A stretch of 64,000 nucleotides of DNA, taken from positions 930,001-994,000 of the forward strand of contig CM057061.1 in assembly GCA_029945375.1 (NCBI GenBank), written 5' to 3'. Shown here piece after piece: positions 1-13,940 of this stretch (within the stretch, counting starts at the first letter, position 1; every line of letters begins with the position of its first letter). The notes beneath the pieces were generated by a model. The model did not search any database. It saw nothing but the letters and a program-made list of their open reading frames with translations, and was not told the origin of the DNA. The stretch comes from Agaricus subrufescens. Its lineage: Eukaryota > Basidiomycota > Agaricomycetes > Agaricales > Agaricaceae. Position numbers and translations under genes: made by a program.

Positions 1-1183
1 GACAATGACCAAACACAAGAAGCATCACTTGTACGTCAAAGTCAAACTCAAAGGAGATGGAAGGTTTTCTAATCTGATTGTCTGTTTTTCTTTGTGAAAC
101 GTGTCATTCCATGACAAACAGAACCCTGATTGCGTATTATGTCCAAGAGGAAGGGCTGAGGACCGGAAGAAGAAACCTTATCCTTCCGCTGATTCATTTC
201 TCCGTGTTTGCAAGCAGACAGAGCAACAGTGTTGGGCTCACCTCTTGTGTGCTGTATTTTCCCCTGAAATTACCTTTTCGGACGCGAGTCGGCTCCGTCT
301 AGTTGAGGGCGTGAATATCATTTCCAATCATCGCTGGTCGACGGTAAGTGCTCAAGCGAATTCGCCGCCTCTACCTTGACCCGACTAATAAAACCCGTTG
401 TTAATTATCATTACAGAAGTGTAGCATATGCAATATTTCACAAGGAGCCGTGATTCGATGTTGCGACTGCACCAAAGAATATCATGCGTCTTGTGCATGG
501 AAACAAGGTCACAGATTTGGATTTGAGATACAACCGGTAAGTGTTGTAACGTGGTCTTCATTACTTGCGCCCCTCGGAGGAAGTAAAAATATCGTCGACG
601 TTTCATTAACTTTCATGATCTTAGATTAAGAGTAGCCGACGCGACACCACGGTCACTGTTACCTTCAAGGGAGAAACCGGTTGTATGAATGCAATTGTTT
701 CATGCAAGGATCATGATCATAGCCGGCGATCGATCTATGACATATGTGAGGCTAATGAAGGTGGAGAGGTCCGTTCGGCTGTGCACCAGATATGACGCAT
801 TTATTTCTAACAACTCCGCCTTTTCTTCTCTCTTTTTCTTTTCACAGACTGCTCTTCAAGTTTATGTTCAGGCGTACAAACAAGCTCAAGTAGGCCACGC
901 TCATGGTTTACTGCGTAAAGCACGAAGACTCGATAGCATCTTACACACCCGATCCGATTCATCATCCTCATCAAGTGCCTCCACACCTCAATCTACCACA
1001 TCCATCGGCCCAGAATGTTATCAATGTCATACTCAATTCTCTCCAGCATTTTACCCCTCTCCGGAGCAACAACAGCAGCAACAGCCACAACAACAACATG
1101 ATCAGTATTTATGTCATAAATGTCATTTTGAAGCTGCCGAAGAGAACCTTGGCAATCAAAGAGTTTTGGGTATAACTGTATAG
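1..1183 (+). CDS. Snt2-like PHD/extended-PHD chromatin protein, 3' part
   Basis: This is the C-terminal end of a chromatin-associated zinc-finger protein; the 5' end lies outside the window. Exons read in phase at 1-63, 122-343, 417-536, 625-768 and 848-1183 (stop TAG at 1181). The visible protein starts with a short linker. It then has a Cys/His-rich extended PHD module: CVLC, a WAHLLCAVFSPE segment, KCSIC, CCDCTKEYH and SCAW. Next come a basic linker, a poly-Ser stretch, a separate C-x2-C...C-x2-C finger (CYQC...CHKC) and a poly-Gln run. This arrangement resembles fungal Snt2, a histone-tail reader and E3 ligase linked to an Rpd3-type deacetylase complex. The ePHD module is seen directly. 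The Snt2 name is an inference, because the BAH and first PHD domains are not in view. Other ePHD proteins (Jade or BRPF type) are less likely, since one of those is present at 57-61.6 kb and looks different. Confidence 0.72.
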
Positions 1184-1492
1184 CGTTCCGAGATTTTTTG
1201 TTAGGTATAAAGAAAAGAAATAGAGAAAGAAAAAATTAATGAATATAACGTTACAAGTTACTACTACTACTACTAATACTACCCTGTGTCTTCTTTTTTT
1301 TCTTAGCTTCTTTTTTCTAGGGGTCCAGTGATCATGAAGGGATGCAAGCGTTAGAATACAATATATTTAAAAAAAAGGGGGGGAGAGCGGGGAAAAAACA
1401 ATTGTAGCAAGGCGAATAAGACAGACAGGAGGCAGATTTGACCATATAAAAAGAAAAAAGGAAGAGATTATAATGTTTGAGAAAAGAGTGTT
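1184..1492. other. Convergent 3' intergenic region with (ACT)n repeat
   Basis: This separates the Snt2-like gene (+) from the ubiquitin hydrolase gene (-). It is A/T-rich, with an imperfect ACT/TAC trinucleotide repeat at about 1258-1283 and poly-A/T runs that fit two 3' untranslated regions. No gene is seen. Confidence 0.6.
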
Positions 1493-4400
1493 CTATCGAA
1501 CCCTCTTGTAGAATAATACATATGCTTTCTGGTTCTAGTAGATTTATTAGCGTCAGTTTACGATAGTAATATACCCAAAAGAGAAAAAAAAAAGCTAGAA
1601 CACGCAAAAAAGAACACTTACAATGACAGATTTCGGTTCAACTGATTTGATGCTGCTATCATCGCAGTACATCCATCCACCACGAGACGCCACAAACGAG
1701 GTATCTATACACACACACACACAAAAAGGAAAGGGCCCCCATTAGCATCCCGAACCAAAATTAAAGTTATCGACAGTAGAAATAGGAAACCCACAATGTC
1801 CACTGGTCAAATTCCCATAATGGTTCGTGACAGCATATAAATCATAACGATATGGCGGCAATTGAGTGCGGGGATCATCAAGTGACATGGGAAGACCCCC
1901 ATTCAGTTCACTTCTGTCAACACCAGGAGGTAGAGGTGCGGGCATATAATTCGTAAGGTCCAGCGACTTCATCGGATATTCGACAAACGTGTCAATCTTG
2001 TCCGAAAATCGACCATTAGCCTCGAACCTCTTGAAATGAATGAGTAAGACCGGAGGTAAGCGTGCTAGTGAAAGCGTTTTGGATGCTCGTCGTTTGGTTT
2101 TACACTTTGGGCAATCCCTGGTTGGTGACAAGCGAAAAAGGGGAAAATAAGGGGAAAAGGGAAACAAATGAATTGATGATAGTCCACGGGGGGTGTGGCA
2201 GATGGAACAACGGAACAAAATACCCGGTGAGTTAAACGCTTTTTGTCATAGCAGTCATTTGTGCACACGTACCAAGCATCATCCTTTTCTAGAATCTCTT
2301 CATTAAAGAACGCATCCAAACACTTCTCAATCGGTACCCGCCCATTTCGTCCATGAGGAATCGGGAGTTGCAAAATCGAAAACACATTATACGTCGTCGA
2401 AGTCTAAACCAAATCCAATCATCAGCGTAAATCGTCATCAAATAAGCGAAGAAAAAAAAAGCTTTTTTGATGGGAATATCGCATCTCGATCGCAGGATGA
2501 AAACAAAGAAACGTACCTGTTGACACGTCAAACATTGCAACCTACTCCTGAATTGCCCTTGGAAATAATCTACGATTATACTATCGTTCCTGGATTTCCA
2601 GGCCTTCCACTCCCTTTCACTCGCAATCAAAGGAGGTAGCCTTTCCAACTCCGCTTCCTCTTCTGGCGTTCGCGTCCATTTGGGTTTCACAATCACACGA
2701 TTCAAATCTTCATGAATCCCATCCATCAAGAAACTCAAGAACTCTTGAGAATCGTGTTGATCTGAGTTATCATATTGTGACCGCAGTTGGCAAATCGATT
2801 TCTGTCGAACATCGAGTTAGAGATTTAATCGATTTCGGACAATACCCGAGCGTGAAGAAGGGTTTTTGAATTGGGAAGAAGAGGGAAGAATAAATTGCTT
2901 ACCCGAAACTCAATGGGCGTGAGATAGGGGAGGTCCTGGCCCCACATTTGGTAGAGTAACGTGGCGAAAGCACCTGTCAATCGGCCCTTCGAACCAAGCG
3001 GATTAGTGAAGTTGATCGCATTCTTCCAACGATGTTCTGCGAACCAAAACATTAAACATAAGACGTCAAAGGACACGCGAACGGAACATCTATGAAGCGC
3101 ACCTGTGAAGAACCTTGAGAACGGTACAGTCGCACTCAAACACTGTATTGGAGCATTCATGTAACACGTATTCCCCAAGTTCTTTAACCCGGATAGCCCA
3201 ATCTGTACATCCATCCAGTACGTGACTGGGTAATCACTTTCGATCCGCGGCGGTTTCGGTGCGCCATTCGGTAATGCCGGAGCACCATTCGGTCCCGGAG
3301 CACTAGATGGAGGTTGCGAAAAGTCTGGTTTGGGGGGTAACCGGGGTCTTTGATCCTGCCTTTCTAGTGCAGAAGCCGCAGCTGCCGGAGGCGGGCGAAT
3401 CGGTAATAGTTCCGGATAATCGATATGAGGGGAAGAATGGCTATTGTAACCAGAAAACGCTTCCTGTGATTGATCCAGATAGTCATTACGTCGTCTCGTT
3501 GACGAGGGATTGAGTGAGGCAGGGGGAGGGGATTTGATATCTGGTGGTGTCATGAACCCGCTGGCTCCAGAATTTGGTGCAGAGCCTGAAGCAGAAGCAT
3601 TGTTCCGGTTAAATTGAGGATACGAAATGGGAGAAAAGGGACCATTCGTGAGTGCTGATGGCGACGCAGGTCCCTGATACAAGCCATGTAAGATAAAATA
3701 AAATAAGGATGACACAAAAGTCAACTTACGTTCTGGGACAAGCTTGTTCTTATCGCTGGACGACGTTGGAGAGCATTAGCGCTGGCATTAAAAGAACCAC
3801 CTGTATGGTTAACTTCAGCGGGCAACCTATATATGAATCAGACAGATAAATTGACTAAATACGAAAGTAGGTATACCTTGAGTGCGAGGGGCCCTGATCT
3901 AGGGACATTGTAGACCTGTGACTCCCACTATAGTTTGTTAAACGCGGTGAACTTGAGATCATTGGAGGAGAAAATTGTCCACTGGATGCAGACCCTGAAG
4001 TTGAACTCGAAGAAAGGCCATTGATATATAAATTCGGATTGGGCGTTTTGAGGCTGGTGGATGAGCCTGAATGTTGTGAGCTCACTGAGTCTGTTGACAC
4101 AGACTGTGATTCATCTCCATGAACAACTTCACCCTCTCCAAGGTCACGCTTCCACCCCTCGAGACCACCGACAAGCAACATCGGCATCCTCTTCAAGTAT
4201 TTTCGGAAAGCTTGCTCATTTATTACACGAACCAATATTGATAAGGGCGAGTTGGCCGAACCAAAGGAAGTTGAAGAGTCGTCACAAACCGCCACGACAT
4301 CGAATTGATCACGATGTGAGAACAACTTGGCTTCACCCTTGGGCGCAATGACCATTGAGTCTTCCAATGTCTCCCCTGTAACACTGAAAAAAAAGTAACC

Positions 4401-5909
4401 GATCAACAAGAGGGAAAATAATAGGAATGCCAAGACTTACTTTCCCCTCAGCAGAACACTTGGCTCTACACACACTACTGATTGTGCTCTGATGTGCTCT
4501 TTGTCAAAATCTGCCCTGTTTCTGACGTCAATTACGAGCACAGTGTAGTCTTTCATATATTTTTGCAGATCCTTGGGGAAAGCAGTATTAGTATGGGGTA
4601 TCGGAATCTTCGGAGCTGTCGGGGGAATATCATTGGTCGCAGACGTGGTGGTGGAGAGTCCAGAGGGTTTATGGGGAGCATTTGCACGACTTGGGGAAGT
4701 GGGGCGGCTATTGAAAACGTTGGTGGTCGGAGTAATTGGCGTACTTGACGGTCTTTCGATATGTAGAGCAAGGTTTCCAAAGTGGGATGATGAAGGGGAG
4801 GGTAAGTCACCGATTTGAACGTCCTTCGAACTTGGTTTGGAGGATTTGCTACTAATACCGGTGGGGACTGAAGGAAGATTAAAGTCGAGTGATTCTTCGA
4901 GTTCATGGATAGAAGGGAAGTTGTGATTAAAATTAGTGACGGCTTCTGAAGGTGGCGAAGTCGGAGGGGAGGATGGTGGGGAGGGAGGGCCCAATGAAGA
5001 GGCTGGTACAAAAGTATGAGATGGTGGAGGACCCAAAGAGGATGTTGGGGCGACGGGTTGAAGTGGCGGAGGCCCAAGAGAAGAGGGAGGAACGGGGGTA
5101 TGAGACGATGTAGCCGGAGAGGGTAAAATAGAGGGCGGAGTGCTTGCTAGGAGTGAAGCTGGCGGCCGGGCAGGGGGTGATGGAAGAGTGGGAGCCTCTC
5201 GAGGGAGTCGCTTTGTCGAGGAAATGGCAAGGCCGTGGCCTTGGAGGGCGCGCATGCGATCTGCTATAGAGCCTCCAGAAGATTGGTTTACGGGTTTGTC
5301 GTCCGAGTCGGCACTGCTCCTGCATGGGATTGAGCACGCTAGTAGGTGCTTAAACGCAAAGTAAGGACGCACGATTGTCTGGTTGCCTCAAACGACTTGA
5401 TCCTCTCCTCGACACTCTGAGTCCTTGAATTGAGATCACTTCCAACACCCTGCTTAAGGATCAGGTCACATAGATAATGAAAGAGGAATGGAAGGGTTTA
5501 CGCTGAGGAAGTCCTGGACGGCCTTGCGCACGACGCCTTGGCCCTTTTCCTGCTTGAACTCTGTGGAGTCCATGGTCATCCTGAGAAGGGTCGCAGTTTT
5601 TATGTAGTTTTCGAGAGCAGCATGGAGATCGCCGACGGATTCCTTTTCCTTTGCCCGGAGAATAAGATCTCTGGCAACATTGATGAGGGAGACTGCAGAG
5701 CCCTTGTTGGCCTCTCTGCGGACGGTTTCCTTGGCTCTGTTCTTTATATCGGCGACAGACATGCCGGAGGGCGGAGTGTATTTGTCGGGCAAGGCTGTGG
5801 GCAGCGGTGAGGACAACGGCGAGACAGCGGGGAGCAAGGACGCACTGGACAGCAGGGGATTGAGGCCTCCGAGACTGGGCGGGGTGGGGTGGACGGTCAC
5901 TCCAGGCAT
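1493..5909 (-). CDS. Ubiquitin carboxyl-terminal hydrolase with rhodanese domain (Doa4/USP8 type)
   Basis: Cysteine deubiquitinase of 1178 residues. Exons (5' to 3'): 5909-5502, 5449-5373, 5319-4441, 4383-3877, 3826-3730, 3673-3103, 3036-2903, 2801-2517, 2403-2273, 2117-1795, 1704-1622, 1534-1493; they sum to exactly 1179 codons. A helical USP8-dimer/MIT-like region starts near residue 50 (MSVADIKNRAKE). A long Pro/Ser-rich linker follows, then a rhodanese domain near 400-545 (VLVIDVRNRADFD ... GGLEGW). The USP domain runs from about 805 to the end, with Cys box LGNTCYMNA, a C-x2-C pair (CLTC ... CPKC) and His box SGHYTSF formed across the 1795/1704 splice. The last exon encodes NQKAYVLFYKRVR. 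In yeast, Doa4-type enzymes recycle ubiquitin at endosomes with ESCRT-III. The start chosen is the ATG at 5909; an ATG at 5762 directly before the helical region is an alternative. Confidence 0.9.
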
Positions 5910-6243
5910 GGGCAGGAGGCACAGGACAACTGCACCAGACACCGACAAGGCCCTACTAATCCGCTTATGTAACCCAGTCCCGCAGCCCAGCTCCGGGCCT
6001 CCGCCAGCCGCGCGCGCGTGCTCCGGCGCGGCCTGCCTCAGCTTCTCGGCTGCGGTGTGTATATACCAGATATGCCCTCTGCTGCTGTCCTGCCTGGCCT
6101 CCAGCAGGGCCCTGTGCGACGAGATTCGACGGCCAGGGCGCAGTCAGACGCCCCACCAGCTCCCCGAATGGTGCTCTGCGCAGAGCACGTGACCCACGCG
6201 TAGGCCTTGGCGCGTCTGCGGGCTCGGGCGCATCCGAGGCGCC
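5910..6243. promoter_or_regulatory. Divergent promoter region, USP / ADIP genes
   Basis: About 330 bp between two divergent start codons. It is GC-rich, with a TATATA-like stretch near 6058-6065 and a short inverted repeat tgctctgcgcagagca near 6171-6186. It presumably drives both genes. No ORF in it resembles a protein family; the long ORFs here are antisense shadows. Confidence 0.45.
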
Positions 6244-9098
6244 ATGGCTGCGACGCCGCCAAAGGGCATCCACTGGACTTCCAGACTGACTTCGCCCCCG
6301 CTCCCTGCCTCTCCGTCCGGCTCGACAGACTCGTACATCGCCTCCTCCAGCCTCGAGTATGTCAACTCCCAGCTCGTCGCCCATGGCTTCGCCTCCTCTC
6401 CCGGCTTATCGCTCGACGGTCTCTCGGGCACAGACTCGGACAGAGTCGTCAAATGTCTCCTCGGCATGCTTGGTCAACGAGTGGTCAGCCCCTGCTTTTG
6501 TCTGCCGTCGATCTCAGCCTCACCGTTTTCCAGGAAGATATGTCCCGGACAGAGCAGCTTTCCACCAAGCTTCGCACATTGACCTACGATCACGAACGCC
6601 TTCTCACCATGGAAAGAACGGCAAAGGAGAAGGCTGCAAACGCGGAAAAGGAAGTCAGTCTCTTCAAGACAAGACTCACGTACGCTCCATCTCCCTACCC
6701 TTTTATCACCCCTGCTCACTCCTATAATCAAGCGCAATCCAGCGGACTCTGCAATCCGCCGAGGCCGCTCACAAGCAAACGTCAGCCGAACTCCAACGCA
6801 CGCGAACATCTATGCAAAGTCTCCGCGCCACCCATCAAGCTGAACTCCGGAAGAAAGAACTCGACTTTACACGAATGAGCGAGAGATGGTCCAAAATCTC
6901 TGATTCCCAAGCAAAACTTTCATCTGTACCTGCGGGTCTGCGTTGTACCAATCTTTCTGCTCTGGAAGGTTCGTCATTCAACCCGCAAACCGACCTTGAG
7001 GCTACCCTCGAGGAGACCGAGAAAGCAAGAACACAGTTGATCGACGAGACTATGCGTCTTCGCAGGCTCGTTGTAAAGATTGTGAATCAGGTGCAGGCCT
7101 TATTGCACCAAATTCGTGGCTTCACCTCACCCAAGGAAGAAGAGGTGTGTGGCTTTCATCTATCTCTGTTCCCAGTTCAAACTTCCTCTCCAAGCTCCCG
7201 GTCTGGTCACTCACCAATTTATTCCCCATGCACCCGCCGACATTTGCCCATGACACCTTATCAACTATCCTAATATCTCTAAGAGATACCCTTGCCGCCC
7301 TCCCTGAACACATTGTCTCCTCTCCTTCAACGTCTACCAAGATGGCCCTGTCAGAACAGGGCGAAATTACGCGTTTACAGGAGAAAGTCACGCAATTACG
7401 TGAAGAACTCGGTGTGTACTCCAATCACCCCAAATCCCTTCCTCCTTACCCATCTATTTTATAGCCCATTCGCATAAACAATCCCGAATCCAAGCAGCTG
7501 AAGCGCGAGCTATGCTTGACAAATTTACCCTTGATCAGCAGAAAGCCTCAGAGATGGTTGTGCCTATGATAGATGAAGAACATGAAAGACTGGAAGAAGC
7601 CAGAAGAGAGCTTGACGAAGAACGTGAGAGGCTTTCACGGGATACCGTTAAACTCGGCAGAGACAGAGCCACCCTTGAGGTAATATCATAGCCACTCGCC
7701 GAGACAAACATTGATACGTACTCCTAGGCCGAGAGGAATGACCTGTTGAACGAGAAACGCTCGTGGAAAACTCAACAAATGCTTGAAGACCCATCTCCCT
7801 CATCTAACCCTTTACCACCTCAACCTCAACAACCACCTGCACAACCACCTCGAACTCGCAAACAATCACGAAAAGCGAGTCAAACACAGGCTCGTACACT
7901 GGTGCATTCCCCGTCAAAGAAATCACCCAAGAGACCGCGAAGATCTACAACGCGAGTACCTCGGCGACCCTCTACTACTACACCAGTTGAACCTGAGGTC
8001 ATTCCCCCTGTTGAAACCGAAATTATTCCACCTCAGGCTCTGCTACCGCCTCCACCCCCACCATTAGCAGCACCATCTTTCCCAACTTTCAAACCTACGA
8101 CAAGCATCTTACCGTCATTTGTACTCCCACCACCGTCACCACACGCTTCATTACCCAGTAAACCCATCCTCCCGCCACAATCAATCTCACCTCCTAACAA
8201 CTTTGAGGGCAACGACAGCCTCGATATGCACGTACCTCCAGAGGAAGCAGAATCCGTCATCATCACTCCTGACGAAGACAACCATTTCGCCAACCCGGAT
8301 TTACTAACTCCCATGCGAAGACCATTCCCAATGGCGAAACCCTTGGCATCACACATGATTCACGCCTATTCTCCTGTTAAACCCAGTCCTCTCAGTCGAA
8401 TTCTTATGCTTAGCCATTCACCTAATACGCCATTGGAAGGAATGACAGCTATACCTGAAGGTGATATAGAAGAAATGGGGCAGTATGATGATAATGGTAT
8501 TGGGATGGGGATTGGTGGTAGCGGTGGTGGTGATGATGATGAAAACATGATGATAACTGAAACACCAGAACCTCCTCGAATGTCGCTCGCTGCAGAACTT
8601 GGTGTTGAATCTCCTCCTGATGAAGATGTTGGAATGTTAGCTCATCAACGCCTCAAGAGAAAGAGAGCTGAAAATGATAGTGGTGGGGATGGTGGTAGGA
8701 AGAAAGTTTCACCATCGACTTCAGCCAAGTCGGGTTCTGTTGCAGCAGGCAAGAAGAAAACAACGCTGAAAACTGGAGGGAGTAAAGAAAAATCGGGTAC
8801 GGTTCCAGGAGGAGGGGGAGGGAGGAGAACGTTACGTTCTGGGTCTAGTAGTGGTGGCGGTGGTGGTGGTGGGATTGAGAAAGAGAATGGGAAGAAGAAG
8901 AATGGGGCGGGTACAGTGAGTAATGCAAATATTGTGAAGAAGGCTGTTACTGGTACGAAGAAACCGACGATGAGATCTTCTACTGTTAGTAGTCGGAGTC
9001 GTACGACTACGGCAGCGAAAGGTGTATCTGGACCTGGACCGCGACGGGTACCTTTGGATAGCGAAGATGCTCCTCAGATTCCTAAGAGAAAATCATAG
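6244..9098 (+). CDS. ADIP-family (afadin/alpha-actinin-binding domain) coiled-coil protein
   Basis: Predicted 866 residues. Exons 6244-6483, 6534-6679, 6733-7144, 7195-7411, 7465-7679 and 7728-9098 join in phase (867 codons). Residues about 35-265 match the ADIP family layout: a globular start (LEYVNSQLVAHGF ... VVKCLLGMLGQR), then a long coiled coil (LRTLTYDHERLLTMER, RATHQAELRKKELDFTRM). Coiled coil continues to about residue 410 (EEARRELDEERERL). The last exon encodes a Pro-rich and then Lys/Gly/Ser-rich disordered tail with a basic NLS-like patch (LKRKR). In animals the family (SSX2IP/ADIP) acts at centrosomes and junctions; related fungal proteins are tied to microtubule-organising centres. 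The domain call is firm; the cellular role here is inference. It shares a promoter with the USP gene. Confidence 0.78.
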
Positions 9099-9450
9099 GA
9101 GGGATTTAATGTGATGAGTAGACTAGTAGGAGAGGGGCGCTGCTGGTTGTTATCATGTATTGAACACCGTTGGGGGTATTTTTTTTTTGGCTATTGTATT
9201 TTATTATATTTTTTTACTCATTGTGTTGGTTGAGGATCAAGCTACCAGCTTATCCACTGAAAATCCTCTCAGGTCTTGAATTCAAATATTGATAGCACAC
9301 ACCCGGAAATAGAACAATCTATAAAGCAGTGTCAATACGTACAGTATGCATTCTACATCCAAAAGCAAAACAAGAAAAAAGGAGAAAAAAATTTACAATA
9401 AACAACCAAAGGGTATCAAAGTGGTATATATCCAGTAAAATAGGCATTTT
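9099..9450. other. Convergent 3' intergenic region
   Basis: A 352-bp A/T-rich gap between the ends of the ADIP (+) and phenol-monooxygenase-like (-) genes. Poly-T and poly-A runs fit 3' untranslated and polyadenylation signals. No gene seen. Confidence 0.6.
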
Positions 9451-12131
<2,681 letters not shown>

Positions 12132-12720
12132 TCTAGTCGGTTTCAAGGAGAAAGGGTGATATGAAATAGGGTATGATCTGGATTCCGGGGTACCCCATAA
12201 GAGCTATAGAGCTTTTTATGTTGCCGGGAGAAGTGCTTCGATCCGGGAGTGGGAAGCGTGATCTATCAATTGGAACGTTTAGAGCCATATTCGCATCAAC
12301 AGAACAGTCAAGGATGAAACTAGTGCCGTGCGAATATGGGCAATTTGTCTGTAACTGGTCAATCGACTGCCACAGAGTCCCACACGACCGATCATAATCA
12401 CTTAGTGAGCACTGATCAGGTTTGTCATTTCATAACATGATATCAGAAACGCTCGGGTACGGTGTCTAATGATCAGAATCGCAGGCGCAAGAAGCAGTAA
12501 AATAAAGATAGGTACAAGCACAATGGCCCACATCATTGCCATTGGAGGCAAGAAATTTCCAAACGGAACCACGATAGTCCACGGCGTACTAAGAGATTAT
12601 AGCTTGTGATTAATTTCGGAGAGATGAAAGGAGTTTGCAAAGCCCTTTGATATGATCCTGTAAGTACTGGTGAAATGAAGATTATTGTCATCAGCGCTCA
12701 CGATGCGAGCCAGAAGCACC
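12132..12720. other. Intergenic region upstream of the monooxygenase gene
   Basis: 589 bp between the start of the monooxygenase gene and the 3' end of the polymerase delta subunit gene. It presumably holds the monooxygenase promoter. The only coding candidate is a 46-codon membrane-type ORF, listed separately. Confidence 0.5.
12402..12542 (-). CDS. Possible 46-residue single-pass membrane peptide
   Basis: A short open frame starting MAMMWAIVLVPIF contains one very hydrophobic segment of about 22 residues followed by a basic stop-transfer patch (IRHRTR). The frame stays open upstream to a possible acceptor (TTAG) near 12591, so an upstream exon could exist, but I found none. I do not recognise a family. 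It could equally be chance hydrophobicity in the monooxygenase promoter. Confidence 0.18.
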   Translation of the reverse strand: MAMMWAIVLVPIFILLLLAPAILIIRHRTRAFLISCYEMTNLISAH

Positions 12721-13435
12721 CTAAACTTCGCCATAAAAGACACACTCCGAGTAACTCTTATCTTCTACGCCCTCACTAGTGAGGAGGATATCACGGATCT
12801 AGAACGATTGTCCAGTTTGATCATCAACTTATTCGAAAACCGCACTTACCTCCAATGGTGGATTCAATCCCATAGCTTGCGCACGTTCCCACCGCTCTAA
12901 CCGCGTCACGCCGATACATGGTCCATAATCATAGTTCCTATCAACGCATGACAATAAGACATCAGCGAAAAATGCCCAACATTGTTGATAGACCGAGACA
13001 TACAGATCGAAGACGCGTAGAATCTGATGTACTTCGTTTTGACCCGTCCCATGAACTGCAATGAAACAGACTGTTAGCGTGCGGCACAGGAGCAATCATG
13101 TCAGACGTACTCAAAGGCTGTCCATTTCTCTTTGCTCTCGCGTCGGCAAACAATCTTCTCCACCTTGGATCTTTGATGTTCAAGTGTGGCAAGGACTCAG
13201 ACAATAGTTCATCTTTGCTGTCGCTTTTAGTTGGTTCGTGCGGCAGACTATTGCTCGACGACCGTGGTTTGATACTTATTTTCTTTACTTCTTCCTTAAC
13301 CTCAGCCGTTCCTTCAGTGTCTGATTTGACAGTACTCTGGTTCTTTGCAGACGTCTTCTTGGCGCCAGCTAATGCGGTATGTTTGGAACTTGCAAAGTTC
13401 AATTTGCCTTGCTTCATGTTAGTAGATGGAGACAT
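12721..13435 (-). CDS. DNA polymerase delta subunit 4 (Cdm1/p12 type)
   Basis: Smallest accessory subunit of the replicative DNA polymerase delta; 180 residues. Exons 13435-13111, 13055-13004, 12937-12850 and 12798-12721 sum to 181 codons. The C-terminal half is diagnostic: LRVFDLNYDYGPCIGVTRL, ERWERAQAMGLNPP and a final IRDILLTSEGVEDKSYSECVF-type tail ending YGEV. The N-terminal half is Ser/Lys-rich and disordered. It carries a QGKLNF segment that resembles a PCNA-interacting motif, as expected for a sliding-clamp-bound polymerase subunit. The start could be the ATG at 13435 or the one six codons later. Fungal homologues are longer than the human 107-residue protein because of this disordered N-terminus. 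Confidence 0.88.
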
Positions 13436-13588
13436 CGATAGAATCTCAAATGGGATAGAGTGTGGTTTGGAAAGGGGGTATATGAGATTGGTTGACGGTT
13501 AAGGGGGAAATGAGTCGTGAATTTGGTTGAACATTCGTCAAGTTACTTTGACATGGACATGAGTAAAACAAATATTCTAATTTGTATT

Positions 13589-13662
13589 GGCCGACTAGCT
13601 CAGTTGGTTAGAGCGCCGTGCTAATAACGCGGAGGTCTTGGGTTCGATCCCCACGTTGGCCA
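13589..13662 (+). tRNA. tRNA-Ile (anticodon AAT)
   Basis: 74-nt tRNA gene without intron. Acceptor stem GGCCGAC pairs with GTTGGCC, the discriminator is A, the D stem is GCTC/GAGC, and the anticodon loop CTAATAA carries AAT. The T loop TTCGATC follows the T-stem, whose first pair (49-65) is mismatched. A run of nine or more T about 15 nt downstream is the Pol III terminator. It lies between the polymerase delta subunit start and the 3' end of the next gene. Confidence 0.95.
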
Positions 13663-13940
13663 AAGTTCTGTTTGTTTTTTTTTCTCCCGCGGACTTGTAC
13701 GTAAACGAATATACAAATTGCTAATGAATGATATATTACTAGGCATAAAGGTTACAAACATAGAGACCATGGGTGTTATTCATGATGCATGACATAGACA
13801 CATTCAAAAGCGGTACAGTAATTAAGTACCGTATTATTTCGTACAACATTCTGGGTATAGCGTTGACAAGACCACAAACCGGGTATCCACCGCTTGAAGG
13901 AGAAACACTCCTCCTTCGAAGCGAAAACGGGGAGGACAAC

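Noticed and set aside
5680..6192. 170-codon plus-strand ORF
   Set aside because: Antisense to the USP N-terminal helical domain plus the GC-rich promoter.
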